Shown here in pieces: positions 32,690 to 43,233 of a DNA stretch of 64,000 nt. Made by a program: the position numbers and the translations under genes. The stretch's first letter is position 1, and the number at the start of each line of letters is the position of its first letter. This DNA is from Kappaphycus alvarezii (Eukaryota; Rhodophyta; Florideophyceae; Gigartinales; Solieriaceae), in contig NADL03000091.1 in the NCBI GenBank assembly GCA_002205965.3, positions 186,001 to 250,000 on the forward strand. The letters run 5' to 3'. Under the pieces are notes generated by a model. That model saw only the letters and a program-made list of their open reading frames with translations. It was not told where the DNA came from and did not search any database.

Positions 32690-32815
32690 GTATCAGTTCG
32701 TGATGCTGGCATGCGAAGGGTGTTCGAAGATACGCATGTGAGACTCTCGGATGACGCCTGGCATTCAGCGCAATTTCCCTTCCTCAAGGGTGGTATACAG
32801 TAGGACTTTCTTAAT
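32690..32815 (+). mobile_element. LINE ORF2 fragment (post-RT region)
   Basis: The frame reads VRDAGMRRVFEDTHVRLSDD then AWHSAQFPFLKGG. It parallels the AW..A.LP...GG.G motif just after the RT in families A (AWLQASLPFSMGGLG), B and C. This is a short orphan fragment. Confidence 0.5.
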
Positions 32816-32887
32816 TCTGCTGCTAAGAGCAATTGCAGACTAGGACTACTGTAAGTAGGGTAACCACTTACTGTACATACCCTCAGA

Positions 32888-33093
32888 ACTGGTGGTGGTA
32901 GATCTTTATTTGTCATACAATGTCGCACAGAGGCGTGCGGAGGGTATTTATAAATTAACTACGGATGCGGGCGGCGGGTAGAAACTTGTCGCGCCTGCAT
33001 TATTTGGAGACTAAATGCAAAACGGGTAACGAAGTCGCGGAGCTCCTGTTGAGGGGAGGAACCGCGACGGGAAGCAGCGAAGGAAGCAAGGAA
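32888..33093 (-). mobile_element. Family A 3' end, recent 205-bp copy
   Basis: Differs from 36,597-36,800 at about one position. It is bounded by a repeat of GAACTGGTGGT on both sides, as if inserted into the 3' end of the older A fragment at 33,097. Minus orientation, 5' truncated. Confidence 0.85.
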
Positions 33094-33096
33094 CTG

Positions 33097-33164
33097 GTGG
33101 TACCGTAAATCTTTATGGGTTTTACAATGTCGCACAGAGGCGTGCGGAGGGTATTCATAAATTC
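33097..33164 (-). mobile_element. Family A 3' end, older 68-bp copy
   Basis: TGGTGGTACCGTAAATCTTT ... GGTATTCATAAATT. The pair of A fragments is flanked by CTCAGAAC on the left (ending about 32,886) and right (33,165). The same CTCAGAAC-containing block occurs uninterrupted, inverted, near 2,500. Confidence 0.8.
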
Positions 33165-33198
33165 TCAGAACGGAGGTTCTCTGGATGAAGATGATGAA

Positions 33199-33564
33199 AT
33201 GCCACCCGTGACAGGCAAAACCTCCAATCCCGACACAACTGCTGACCCAACGCCTGTCAAGACAGCCAACAGGGTCGCATCACAACAGAAGGGATCTGTC
33301 GCCCAACGGCCAAAGGACATTCACTCTAATCGTCCCGGGAACCCCTCTTCCTCCGCGAAGACGACGGAACTGCGTGCAAACCGCACTCGCGCCCCTTCCC
33401 AACGCATGCAGGACATGCAAACGAAGAAGGCAAAGCTCTCCGTGGTCCTACTGCAGGAGACTAGGGAACTAAAGCATCTCGCAACTAGTCCCTCCTCCAG
33501 CTTCGCTTCCCCCCCCCTACCCCTGTACATATGCCCACCCACAACCAAGAGAGCTCCCCGTTGA
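33199..33564 (+). CDS. Family B ORF1 (LINE accessory protein), possibly 5' incomplete
   Basis: About 120 residues from MPPVTGKTSNPDTTADPTPV to the TGA at 33,562. It is rich in Pro, Ser, Thr and basic residues with no zinc knuckle, as in ORF1 of families A and C. The frame is also open upstream through the A fragment, so the native start is uncertain. It overlaps the ORF2 start (33,531) by 34 bp in another frame. Confidence 0.5.
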   Translation: MPPVTGKTSNPDTTADPTPVKTANRVASQQKGSVAQRPKDIHSNRPGNPSSSAKTTELRANRTRAPSQRMQDMQTKKAKLSVVLLQETRELKHLATSPSSSFASPPLPLYICPPTTKRAPR

Positions 33565-34924
33565 ATATTCTCCTTCCGTCAGTACATGATGCGCTGTACA
33601 GCCCGCTGCGGCCTCCTGACATCTTTGACCGCATCCCCGGGACCGGCTTGCATAGCCTCGCGATCTTACTGATCTCACTTTTTCGCGCCGCAGCCAATGC
33701 TCGAAATCCCGATGTCGTCCACTCTGCCTTCCTCAGGATTCACCTACTTCCCACTGCAGTCTTACGGCGGTTAATGCGGGGGGAAGCCGGGTGGCAATCC
33801 AAGACAAGACAAAGCCAAGCACTCCGCGAGCGAATACGCCGCGCTTCTGCAGGTGAATGGCCGATTTGTGGACAGAGGCGATTCAAGCACACCACGTCAA
33901 AGAAGAACGAGTGGTCCGACCACGTCCTCAACAGAACAACGCAATGCGCGAAGCAAAATTCCGCAGGGCAGCCCATCTTGCTGCAGATGCGCAATATGGG
34001 CGTGCAATGCGCACCCTGCACCAGTCGCACATTGCTGATGTGCGTGACCCGCAAGTCATCGAAAGCCTGCGAAAACTGCACCCAGCACCGCAGTCTCCAG
34101 TGAGAGCCATAGAAGCGAGAGACTTGCCGCTCCCGGCGGACATTTCGGAGGAAACGGATCTACGCGCGGTCCGACGCCTGAACCCTAACTCCGCACCTGG
34201 CCCCGACAGAATGTTACCGCGACTCTTGCACCTGCTGGCCAACACACGGATGAGCCCTGAAGCTGGGGTGACGGGTATCTCGGTACTAACAGCTGTTGTG
34301 TCGAGACTAGCTCAAGGAGACCTCCCAAATGAGACAATCCCCCTTATCTCCTCTGCGACACTGTTGCCGATCCAACCCCGGCCAGACAAGATCCGCCCTA
34401 TTGCAATTGGGACGGCCTTGCGGCGACTGGTGACGAAAGTGCTCTTACCCCAGGCATTGGAAGACACGAGGGAATACCTCGCTCCACTACAGGTGGCCAA
34501 CGGAGTGCACTGTGGACTGGATTCTATCGTAGACGAAGCCCGAAGACTGGTCTCCACCCAAGGTGAAGATGAGGACTACGCGCTGGTTTCAGTGGATGCA
34601 CATAATGCGTTCAACCGCTTTTCGAGACAGAAAATGTTCGACCTCCTGCCGACCAAAGTGCCGTCGTTATGCCGTTTTCTGAACATGGTGTATGCCCGTC
34701 AAATGCAGTCCCTAATCTTGCCTACAGCATCGACACAAGACATCCCCAGCCAAGAAGGGATGCAACAAGGGGACCCAGCAAGTATGTTGATGTTCTCCCT
34801 TGTCATACCCCCACTGGCAAGAGAAATTTCCGATCAGACCCAACTCCATTTACACAGATGGTATGCGGATGACTGCACCCTGGTAGCAATCACACTGAGC
34901 TCGACAAGGCTGTCGAGATCCTGA
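33531..34924 (+). pseudogene. Family B ORF2, N-terminal part and reverse transcriptase
   Basis: The first frame, 33,531-33,850, has DIFDRIPGTGLHSLAILLIS and AFLRIHLLPTAVLRRLMRGE. A frame change follows near 33,850. Then 33,857-34,924 holds the RT: NPNSAPGPDRM, RPDKIRPIAIGTALRRLVTK, ALVSVDAHNAFNRFSRQ (palm Asp), GMQQGDPASMLMFSL, then HRWYADDCTLV with the YADD box. The frame changes again near 34,905 and continues into the 35,092 ORF. Normal length for the RT part of RLE LINEs. Confidence 0.85.
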
Positions 34925-35091
34925 GGTCTAAGGGACCTGATCATGGCCTGTATCTAAACCCGGCGAAGACACGCCTATTCTGGCCGCGCCACCCTGCCAC
35001 TGAGACACCCCTACTGCACCGCTTTCCAAATGAGAACTTCTCAAATCACGGCATTGACCTCCTCGGCGCCCCGATCGGTTCGCCTGAATTC

Positions 35092-36525
35092 ATGGAGAAC
35101 TTTCTCAATGAAAAAATTGCAGGATGCAAAAACACGCTATCGCTGATCGATGGGATTGGGGATGCTCGCATCCGGTTCCACCTCCACCGCGTTTGTGCCT
35201 CGGCATGCAAGCTACATCATGTGATGAAGCTAACACCGCCGAGTGCAACAAGCGTCCTGGCAATGAGATTTGACCAAGAACAGATGGAATATTACGCGCG
35301 GTCAAACAACGTGCCGATGACAAGTGCGGTCCGTCAGCAAGTGGCTCTTCCGCTGCGCCTCGGAGGCCACGGATTCACACCCGTGGCAACGCTGAATCTA
35401 GCGTCGTATGCGGCCAGCGTCATCGACTCCGAACAAGTGACATGCCCCGATGATCCTAGCGTAGCGCACCACCGTGCACAAAGCTATGCACATGCTGATA
35501 CCCACCTTCTCGAGTTTGTCCGACGACTCCACCCAAGCTTCTCCGACGGACATGGTGGTCTCCCAGAAACGCTGACAGCGGCCAATCTTGCAAACAAGCC
35601 CGATAATACACACAGTATTTTATATCGAGCCTGGTGCAAGTCGGCAGCAAAGGTATTCTGGAAAGAAGACGAATGGGAGAGGTACCCAAGCACTACGCTG
35701 CATACGGAAGCTGATATTCGGCGAAGGATCCGCCGCCAGGCATACTTAGAGACGCCTGCTGCAGCCTTTCTCACCGCACATCCGTCTGTGGTCAGCCGGA
35801 CCTATAATAAGATGTGGTCAGTGATGCTACGCCGCCACCTGGGAGTTCACGTGTTTGACGACACTGTGCCGCTGCAATGCGCGGAGTGCAACAGGCCCAT
35901 GGACAACCGAGGTGACCATGCCGCGGATTTTTGCAAAAAAGGCCTGGGATGGACTAACCGGCACAATGCCGTGGTGAAGGTATTTGGCCGACAACTGTTC
36001 AAAGCAGCAGGAGTCGGCGTCCAATATGAGGTGAAATACTTACTTCCCGGACTGAATGCACGGCCTGCCGACATTCTAGTGTACCCGAGATCGGAAGAGA
36101 TCAACACCTTGCCGCCCCTCCCGGTGGCGTACGACGTCACAGTAACATCGCCATTCCAAGAGGGGTTCATGTCCATTGGAGCGCGTGAGGCGCGCGCCGT
36201 TGCCAATGCAGCGGAAAGACGGAAAAATAGGGAGCTTGCCAGCAAAGTAGCAGCCATCCCCGGTGAAGCCCTCCCAGGACGATCAAAACTGGGATGGAAG
36301 TTTGTGCCGCTAGCCTTCGACTCACTTGGATCGCCGTCTGCGACGACGTCGAAGGTAATCGACGAATACGCGGCCGCTGTCGCAACCCGCAGCGCATGCT
36401 CGGCGGGAGGAGTGAAGACTCGGCTTTATCAGCAGCTTAGTTATGCGATTTGGTCCACGTGTGCGGCGTCTGTATTATGTCGCGCCCCACAACATGCAGA
36501 GTTTAGCCACCCTATTCAAACCTAA
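35092..36525 (+). CDS. Family B ORF2, thumb, zinc motif and restriction-like endonuclease
   Basis: 477 open codons. RT-distal and thumb region: FHLHRVCASACKLHHVMKLT and VALPLRLGGHGF. Zinc motif: LQCAECNRPMDNRGDHAADF then C. Endonuclease: NARPADILVYP, then VAYDVTVTSPFQEGFM, with RPAD and D-V-T as the PD-(D/E)xK-like core. The C-terminal tail has LAFDSLG and ends YQQLSYAIWST...HPIQT. It acts in target cleavage and priming in this LINE group. The open frame suggests fairly recent activity of the copy. Confidence 0.85.
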   Translation: MENFLNEKIAGCKNTLSLIDGIGDARIRFHLHRVCASACKLHHVMKLTPPSATSVLAMRFDQEQMEYYARSNNVPMTSAVRQQVALPLRLGGHGFTPVATLNLASYAASVIDSEQVTCPDDPSVAHHRAQSYAHADTHLLEFVRRLHPSFSDGHGGLPETLTAANLANKPDNTHSILYRAWCKSAAKVFWKEDEWERYPSTTLHTEADIRRRIRRQAYLETPAAAFLTAHPSVVSRTYNKMWSVMLRRHLGVHVFDDTVPLQCAECNRPMDNRGDHAADFCKKGLGWTNRHNAVVKVFGRQLFKAAGVGVQYEVKYLLPGLNARPADILVYPRSEEINTLPPLPVAYDVTVTSPFQEGFMSIGAREARAVANAAERRKNRELASKVAAIPGEALPGRSKLGWKFVPLAFDSLGSPSATTSKVIDEYAAAVATRSACSAGGVKTRLYQQLSYAIWSTCAASVLCRAPQHAEFSHPIQT

Positions 36526-36660
36526 TTGTTTTTAGGTTTGTTACAGTGGGGTATTCAAGACTATGCATGTTGCACCTGCATATGTCTGTGATGGTGGTGG
36601 TAGATCTTTATTTGTCGTACAATGTCGCACAGAGGCGTGCGGAGGGTATTTATAAATTAA

Positions 36661-38067
36661 CTACGGATGCGGGCGGCGGGTAGAAACTTGTCGCGCCTGC
36701 ATTATTTGGAGACTAAATGCAAAACGGGTAACGAAGTCGCGGAGCTCCTGTTGAGGGGAGGAACCGCGACGGGAAGCAGCGAAGGAAGCAAGGCGGCGGA
36801 GAAAAGCCTTACCGTCGTCGCCCAAGGCGCCATAGATATCAATCCCGACGGGGGAGAGGAGGATATCGTTTCGGTTGCAGTAAGTGCCGTAATGACGATG
36901 TTTCTCGCGCTCTGCGAGTGTCGCGGCGGCGCCGGCAGTAACCGTACTTGGCGAAATGTGGCGGCGTGCGGAGGGGTGGGCAACAGTAACGTCGACGGCT
37001 ATATCGGTACTGTGAAGCCCGTATGCAGCGGGTATGTAAATATCCATTCGTAGCACGGGGGACTCCGAATGCCCAGATGAGTCGGGAACCTGGTGGAGGA
37101 GCGGATGTTCGACGAGGGCGACGATCCCAACTTCCTTGCAGTAGCGGGCAAGAACGTTGCGGAGGATGTGGTGACGACGAGTCATTCCGTCTTCGTATTT
37201 GCAGGTCAACGCGTGTTGACCACTTGGATCTAAGACGGGTGCGATGTCGGCCGAGCGGCGGGAGCAGACCGGACAGCGAGTAGATCCAGGGAATAGCGCG
37301 ATGCCGAGACGTAGAGCCAGAGCGACTTTCCAGGCGGAAGAGGACATGTACGTACCGCGGTGGGGTGAGGAAGCGAAGAGAAAACAGTCGATGCGGAGGA
37401 TGTGCGCACGGAGAGGAGCCGTGCTCGGTCGTGGGCTGCCGCGGACGAGAACAAGCTATCGGACTTCGATAGCATGAGTTCAGTTGTGATCGCAGACTGG
37501 AGCCTTTCGCCGGGGACCGGCGATGAACAACGCTCGAAAAGAGCCGTAGCTGTAAGCGACGAAGACCAGCTGCGGGTGGCGGGAGGATAAGAGCGAGATG
37601 GCAGACCGAGGGATCTCTTCCAAGTGGCGGTCCTGGGAAAGGGTAAGCAGGTCGGAGATAAGTCGAAAAGAATCAATTACAGATGCTGCGTATGCAGCCT
37701 CGGTAATGTCTGAAGTTTGCAGGAGACCTAGACCGCCCATTGAGAAGGGGAGAGAGGCTTGGAGCCAGGCTCGCTCTGGACAGGGCAGCTGCAATTGGTG
37801 GAACGCTTCCCTCTGCTTCTGATCGAAGCTAGCGGCGAGAACCGCAGATTGAGTGGAGGGAAGCGTACGCAGCAAGTGCATGACCTTGGAGGCGTTCGCG
37901 CAGAAGCGGTGTAAGTGGAAAGCCAATTGAGCATCATCCAAGTCTCGAAGGGATTGGAAGATGCGGTCAACTTCGTTTTGGCGGCCTGCGAAAAATTGGG
38001 AAACAAAAGCGTCCGAGCCAATCGGGGATCCCAGCACGATAAAACCAGGGGGGTTGAAAAGGGGCAA
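36661..38067 (-). pseudogene. Family A ORF2, thumb, zinc motif and restriction-like endonuclease
   Basis: 37,480-38,067 carries PGFIVLGSPIGSDAFVSQFF, DLDDAQLAFHLHRFCANASK and LQASLPFSMGGLGLLQ. After a further frame change, 36,661-37,347 has CPVCSRRSADIAPVL...GQHALTCKYEDGM (C-x2-C...H-x4-C). MDIYIPAAYGLHSTDIAVDV follows as the endonuclease core, then a tail to STRRPHP. It is the source model for the fragments at 22.2, 32.9, 48.0 and 48.9 kb. Confidence 0.85.
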
Positions 38068-39512
38068 GGAAGTGCCAAAGGGGAGTGGGAAGGGGAGAAG
38101 CCGTAAACTTGGGTCTTGGCAAGGTTGAGCTGGAACCCTAGTGGACCTCCTTCAAGCTGGATGAAACGGATGGCAGCAGCGGCTTGGGATCGAGGAAGAA
38201 CAATGTTACCGTCATCTGCGTACCAAGCGTTCAGGGCAGGTGAGAACTTCTCCTGTAACGATAGCAAGAGCGGATGGAGAGCCAGGGCAAAGAGCAAGGG
38301 ACCGAGGGGATCACCTTGCTGAGTGCCCTCTGAACTACGGACATAGTAGGGTCCGAAAGCAAGCTCTGTAGGAGCATCGTAACAAGAGTGTACCCACCGT
38401 GCGAGGCCTGGGGCATGTGTCTGTACGGCTTCCAGAATGCGCTGGCGGGAGATGCAATTGAAAGCGTTGCGAGCATCTATCTGGACCAAGACGTGATCGT
38501 GGAACTCGGGTCTCTGGGAAAGACGACGCACAGAATGAATTATTGCATCGATGCCGTTCTTGACGCCTACCCCGACCTGATGGGGCAGAAGGTAAGAGCG
38601 GATGGCGGGGGCGGCTTTGTGTGCCGCGAGCCTAGAAATTAGGCGCCGGTAGAGAAGCCCAACCGCAATCGGACGGATTCCCCCGTTTGGCTTCGGCAGC
38701 GCAATAAGACGGCCTCCGCAGAAATACGGGCGGCACGCGGCCGGCAGATCGCTGTTCAAACAGAGGTTGAGGAACTTTGTCAGGGCATGTAGGCAATCCC
38801 TCGCGGGCGTGACCCCACCTGCCGGGCGAAGCAGCATTCGCAGGAACACTGGGGATAGACCATCGGCCCCAGGAGCGGTTGAAGGATCCAGGCTGTGAAT
38901 GGCACGGCGGACATCCGAGACCGAGAACTTTAGCGCCGGAGGCAAACCGTGAGGGGGCATGGGAGTGATTGGGATGGGGGCAAGTGAAGCCAAGGATTGA
39001 AAGGTAGCTTCGCTGGGGGAGAGTGGGGGATCGACTTGGAGAAGGGCTGCTGTGGCCCGGGAAGGGCCCCGGGAGAGGAAGCGACGGCATCTGCGAAGGG
39101 CCGTGTCAGGGCGGGCGAGGGTGGGAGGGGATGGAATCGGAGAGGGGGTGGCGGAGATGAACAACGAGGAGGCCTCATCGAAGAGGTCATCATAGAGGCG
39201 GCTAGAGGCCATGCGGATGCGGTCGACAAGGCTGGAGCAATTTTCCCTGCGGCGGCGGCCAAGAGCGCGGGGGCGGTTGTGTCGGAAAACCAACTTCGGG
39301 ATGGCAAGAAGTTCCAGAAGGGCTCGAGTCCTGTGCTCTGGCGATGGAGCAGATATAACGCGGTACAAGGCAGCAAAGTATAAGTCGTAAGCCGCGGCTT
39401 GGACCGGGCGAGGAATGAAGGTGAGAACAGGGAAGGGGGCGGAGAGGAGGGAGCGGAAGGTGAGGGGTGACTGGGATGGTCCTGAAACTAGATTCACAGC
39501 TGGGAGATTCAT
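37728..39512 (-). pseudogene. Family A ORF2, N-terminal part and reverse transcriptase
   Basis: Starts MNLPAVNLVSG at the ATGA overlap. RT blocks in order: SLDPSTAPGADGLSPVFLRM, IALPKPNGGIRPIAVGLLYR, VLVQIDARNAFNCISRQRIL (palm Asp), EGTQQGDPLGPLLFALAL, LNAWYADDGNIVLPR (catalytic YADD), LGFQLNLAKTQVYGF. At about 38,060 the reading frame changes and the protein continues as in 37,480-38,067. The last about 110 codons of this frame are therefore not native. An apurinic endonuclease domain is absent upstream. Confidence 0.85.
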
Positions 39513-39865
39513 GCGTTAGGATCCATGTCGGCATCGGGGGCAGGAATGTGTTCGAGGAGACCATAGGGGTTGGTGTCTGCTGGTGTAGTAGGGAGCGGAG
39601 GGATGGGCGATTGGGCATTCGGGGCGCCGACTGTAATCCAGCCATCCGTTTGAGGCGGAACAGGGGCAGTCTGGGTACGGCGGCGTTTGAATCCACCTGC
39701 CGCTGCTGGTGGGGGAGGCAGAGGGACTGCTCCAGGGAAACCAGGGAGGTCCGACAGTTTGGCAAGTATTTTCGTATCGATATCCCGGAGAGCGGTGGCG
39801 AAGGATCGAGCCGGAGACCATTTGCAATTGTCGTCTTCCAAGCGAGAGATTTCAGAACGCAGACC
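39509..39865 (-). CDS. Family A ORF1, 5' truncated
   Basis: The frame reads GLRSEISRLEDDNCKWSPAR then DTKILAKLSDLPGFPGAVPL and ends HIPAPDADMDPNA. A short possible coiled stretch is followed by Pro-rich sequence. The stop TGA overlaps the ORF2 start in the tetranucleotide ATGA (39,509-39,512), so ORF2 could be made by termination and restart. The 5' end is missing because the copy is truncated at the target duplication. Confidence 0.7.
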   Translation of the reverse strand, partial: GLRSEISRLEDDNCKWSPARSFATALRDIDTKILAKLSDLPGFPGAVPLPPPPAAAGGFKRRRTQTAPVPPQTDGWITVGAPNAQSPIPPLPTTPADTNPYGLLEHIPAPDADMDPNA

Positions 39866-39946
39866 TCTGTGATAAAGTAATTCATATAAGAAGAAACTTT
39901 ACTTCATTGAGTATCTATCGTGTACACTGCAGGACTGACTATACGG

Positions 39947-40390
39947 CTAAGAACTAACCGGATGTTCCACGTCAGGCACGTGCAGTGGGGCTCGCGATAG
40001 AATCGCCATTGCAATAGAAGACCACAGTGTGCAACTAATGCGCTGATAAATACGTCTGCGGATCACTGCTGTGGTTGTGTTGAACTTCTCTGCGATGCGC
40101 GGGATGAAGTCTTCGATGAACAGGATAGAGGCGGGGGATGGGGCACCCAAGGAGTCGAAAGCCAGGGGCTGAAACTTGAAGTTCGGTTCCTGGAGGGTGT
40201 TGTGCGAAGGGGGCGGGATGCGGCGTACCAGTTTGCGCTCCAGGTCTGTGACTTTGTCTCGATGGGCAATGTCGGCGGCGCCGCCGGCCATTTGGGTGGC
40301 CCTTGTGCGCACACCTTGTTTGAACGGCGAGACAATGGTTAGGTCGCAGGCTATGGGGCGGACCTGTTGACCAGTGGGCAGGGGGGGGGT
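39947..40390 (-). pseudogene. Family C ORF2, endonuclease end and C-terminus
   Basis: Carries the second half of the restriction-like endonuclease (ACDLTIVSPFKQGVRTRATQ), then LAFDSLGAPSPASILFIEDF and CTLWSSIAMAILSRAPLHVP. This parallels LAFDSLGSPSATTSKVIDEY and the C-terminus of family B. Confidence 0.75.
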
Positions 40391-43233
40391 TGTATGAGAA
40401 TGTCCGCAGGACGGATATTCGTTCCCGGGACAAGGAGCGGGACTTCGTATTGGCAGTCCAGGCCCGCGGCGCGAGCAACGTGGTAGGCGAAAACGTTGCG
40501 CAGCGAGTTGTGGCGGTGCGGGCGGCCGAAGCCGGCAGGGCAGAGGTCAGCCGCGTGGTCCCCGAGTGCGTCCAAAGTTTGATTGCAGTGGGCACAGGTG
40601 AGCGGGCGGGAGTCGTCGTATACGGGGAGGCCTAGGTGCCGGCGGAGCATGGTCTGCCAGTGGGCCGAGGACACCACCGTAGCGGTTGTGGGGTGAGCGA
40701 TGAGAAAAGCGGCGGCGGGGCTGTTCCGGAACGCCAGGCCACGGATCCGATGTCGAACTTCTTGAGTGCTGTGCTGAGCCGGGTTGGGGTGTGTCAACCA
40801 TGAGTCGTCGCGCCAGTGGACCTTTGCCTGTGCCTCCTGCTGCACACCATTTAAGAAGGTTTGGAGGTTGGATGGTTTGGCAGCAAGCAGGCATGGGTCA
40901 AAGGGGCCGAGGTCGACGGAGTACGGGCGCCCAGGGATACATTGCAGGAAATCACGGATTCGCGGCAAGGCTTGTCGGACCAGGAACGCCCTGTCACCTC
41001 GGTATCGGTGACCAGAGACGGCGGCAGAACGTTGCGTGGTATACGATGCCGATCTCTCACGTGCCGGAACCGCGTCGATGATACTAGCTGCGACCGAGCC
41101 GTGTAGGAACGGAGAGATGAGGGTAAATCCCTGACCTCCCTGGCGGATGGGTAGCGTGACTTGGTCCCATGCAGTGTCTGTGAGGGCGATCCCGTGTAGC
41201 TCCGAGTACGACGACCTCTGCAGGGCGTCAAAGGCTTGTGCAGCGGGGGCCGAGTGTTGTGGGTCGGCGAGCCGGAACGCGTGGGTGACGAGGCATGCCG
41301 ACGCGCACAGCCGGTGCATGTGGAAACGGGCGCGGGGGTCACGAACGTGGGTCAGCAGTCGGAGGGTGCGGCGGCACCCATCGACCTTGTCCCGTAGGTA
41401 TGCATCGGTGAAGGCCCGGTTGCCCATCGGCGCTCCTAGGAGCTCGAAGCCGTCGCGCGAGCACTCGGACAGATGAAAAACCCGGAGGAATTCCGTGCGG
41501 TCCGGCGAGGAGCGTGTTCGGCCAGTAAATGCGCGTCTTCCTCGCGTTGACATAGAGGCCCACAGCCGGACCCTCAGCCTGCAGGAGGTGGAGAGCGCGG
41601 CGCAGACCCTGAAGTGTCCCTATGAGAGTCCCGTCATCCGCGTACCATTGATTAAGCACGATGTCGCTGTCCTCGGCGATTTTCCGAATTAATGGTTGGA
41701 TCGTGAGGGAAAACAGCAACATACTGGCCGGGTCGCCCTGCTGGGTGCCCTGAGCACTCGGATGACCGTGTTCTGGCGATTCGGTATAAGCAACGGTGGC
41801 TGAATACGACCGTATATCATATTCACGAAGCGGGCCAGAGAAGGAGCGAGTGCAGGAAGTTGAGACAGCATTGACTGGCGATCAACGCGGTTGAAAGCGT
41901 TGTGCGCGTCAATGAGGACCGTGGCAACATGCGGAGCACCAGTGAAACGGCGAAGCAGGGTGCGGTGTCATGGATGACCGCGTCCATCCCGGCCTTGATA
42001 CCGTTGGCCGTTTGGAATGGCGCGAGGAAGTCTCGAGAGTCATCGATGGCGCTCGGCAGCAGCGTCTTGGTGACGATGCGGCGGAGGACCGACCCCACAG
42101 CGATGGGACGAATTTTGTCCGGTCTCGGCCGTAGCGGGAGTAATGTTGCGGCAGCGAGCAGGGGCAGGACCGAGTCCGGCAGTTCCCCACGCGCGATCCG
42201 CATCACCAACTTCGTAAGCACACTTTTCCCTGTCACCCCGGCGGCCGGGCTGACCGATGTTTTGACTAGCAAGTGGAACCAGCGTGCCGGCGTGCGGTCC
42301 GGTCCCGCGGTCGTACCACGAGAAATACCTCGTACAGCCTGCTCTACGGCGTCTGCCGTGATTGATGGTGGAGGAGGAAGGCCATCTTCAGGAATGGGCG
42401 TGATCGGGCGCGGGGGCGCGGGGTGAAGATCACGCAGCGCTTGTATGGTGTGCGGGTCGTTCACATCGGCTAGCGGAGCGTTGTGCAGGGACCGCATGGC
42501 CTTGCCGTAGCGGGCGTCTGCACAGAGGGCTTCAGCGCGACGGGCGCGCCGAGCGTCGCTGGAGCCCGAGCCGTAGGCGGGGCGGTGCTGCTGGATCCAT
42601 TCAGAGCGTGCTTCATGGGCGCGAAGGGCTTCAAACCACAAGGTGTTCCACTCAGCTCCGGTATGGGCGCGTCGGATTCGGGCACTTAGTGCGGCCCGTT
42701 GACCTTTGTTATGCTGCCAGCCATCCTCCCCGCGCAAGCTGCGGCGGAGGACAGCGGTTGGCAGCATGTGGAGGTGCAGGAAGGCACGGTAGGTGGCCTC
42801 GTCCCCCTTGCGTTGGCGGCGGCTTGTACCAGCTTGATAAACAGGAGAGTGAAGGGCTTGAGACATGGGAATGGGATATCCTGGAAGATGTCCCTTTCCC
42901 GGTATGGGGTGCGGAGGATGTCTTCGGGGCTTGGTAAGGGAGAGGCAGCGGAGGAGGGAGGATGGGGTGGGGTGGAGATGTCCATGGGGAGGATGCTTAG
43001 GCGGAGGAGCCGTCACCCGACCGCACTCCTTCCATTGCGGACGCACCGACAGCTGGAGGAAGGGGGCAGCGGGGGTCTTGAGTGGGTCCCTGGGTCGGAG
43101 GTGGGACATCTTGCATGCCTATGGACGACGGCGGCATGGCGGCGTGTGTGGCGGACTCCCGACCCTGTGGCGCCGAGGAGGCGACAGTGGGCGGCAGAAC
43201 GGCCGGGAGCGTCGGGGTTGCGGTGGGCACCAT
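40351..43233 (-). pseudogene. Family C ORF2 (RT, zinc motif, RLE), broken
   Basis: Starts at the TGATG junction with MVPTATPTLPAVLPPTVASS. The pre-RT part has DIFQDIPFPCLKPFTLLFIK and HMLPTAVLRRSLRGEDG, like family B. RT: TTAGPDRTPARWFHLL, RPDKIRPIAVGSVLRRIVTK, then NQWYADDGTLIG with YADD (41,640). Post-RT: FHMHRLCASACLVTHAF and DQVTLPIRQGGQGFTL. Zinc motif LTCAHCNQTLDALGDHAADL then C, followed by RPADILIQP. The frame changes at a G-run and the endonuclease continues as IACDLTIVSPFKQGVRT below 40,351. Confidence 0.8.

Larger units (their letters stand above)
33165..36584 (+). mobile_element. LINE family B, nearly complete RLE-type element
   Basis: ORF1 (33,199-33,564), ORF2 (33,531 to 36,525 in three frames) and a short 3' UTR. 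It belongs to the same clade as family C; the two share LLPTAVLRR, the RT blocks and the endonuclease order. It lies directly left of an inserted family A copy at 36,593. The 5' end is uncertain because A fragments adjoin. Two frame changes in ORF2 make it inactive. No clear flanking duplication was found. Confidence 0.85.
36593..39865 (-). mobile_element. LINE family A, near-complete copy with target duplication
   Basis: 3,273 bp flanked by the 8-bp repeat TCTGTGAT (36,585-36,592 and 39,866-39,873). Order on the minus strand: ORF1 (5' end clipped), ORF2 with RT, zinc motif and endonuclease, then a 3' UTR with AATAAA and a GATCTACCACCACC terminus. It was inserted between the 3' flank of family B and the 3' end of family C. 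Two frame changes interrupt ORF2, but most of the element is open, and its 3' end is almost identical to the fragment at 32,888. Confidence 0.9.

Noticed and set aside
39202-39885. 227-codon minus-strand frame, Pro/Ser-rich
   Set aside because: Out-of-frame shadow of family A ORF1 and ORF2; the native frames carry the recognisable motifs and the ATGA junction.
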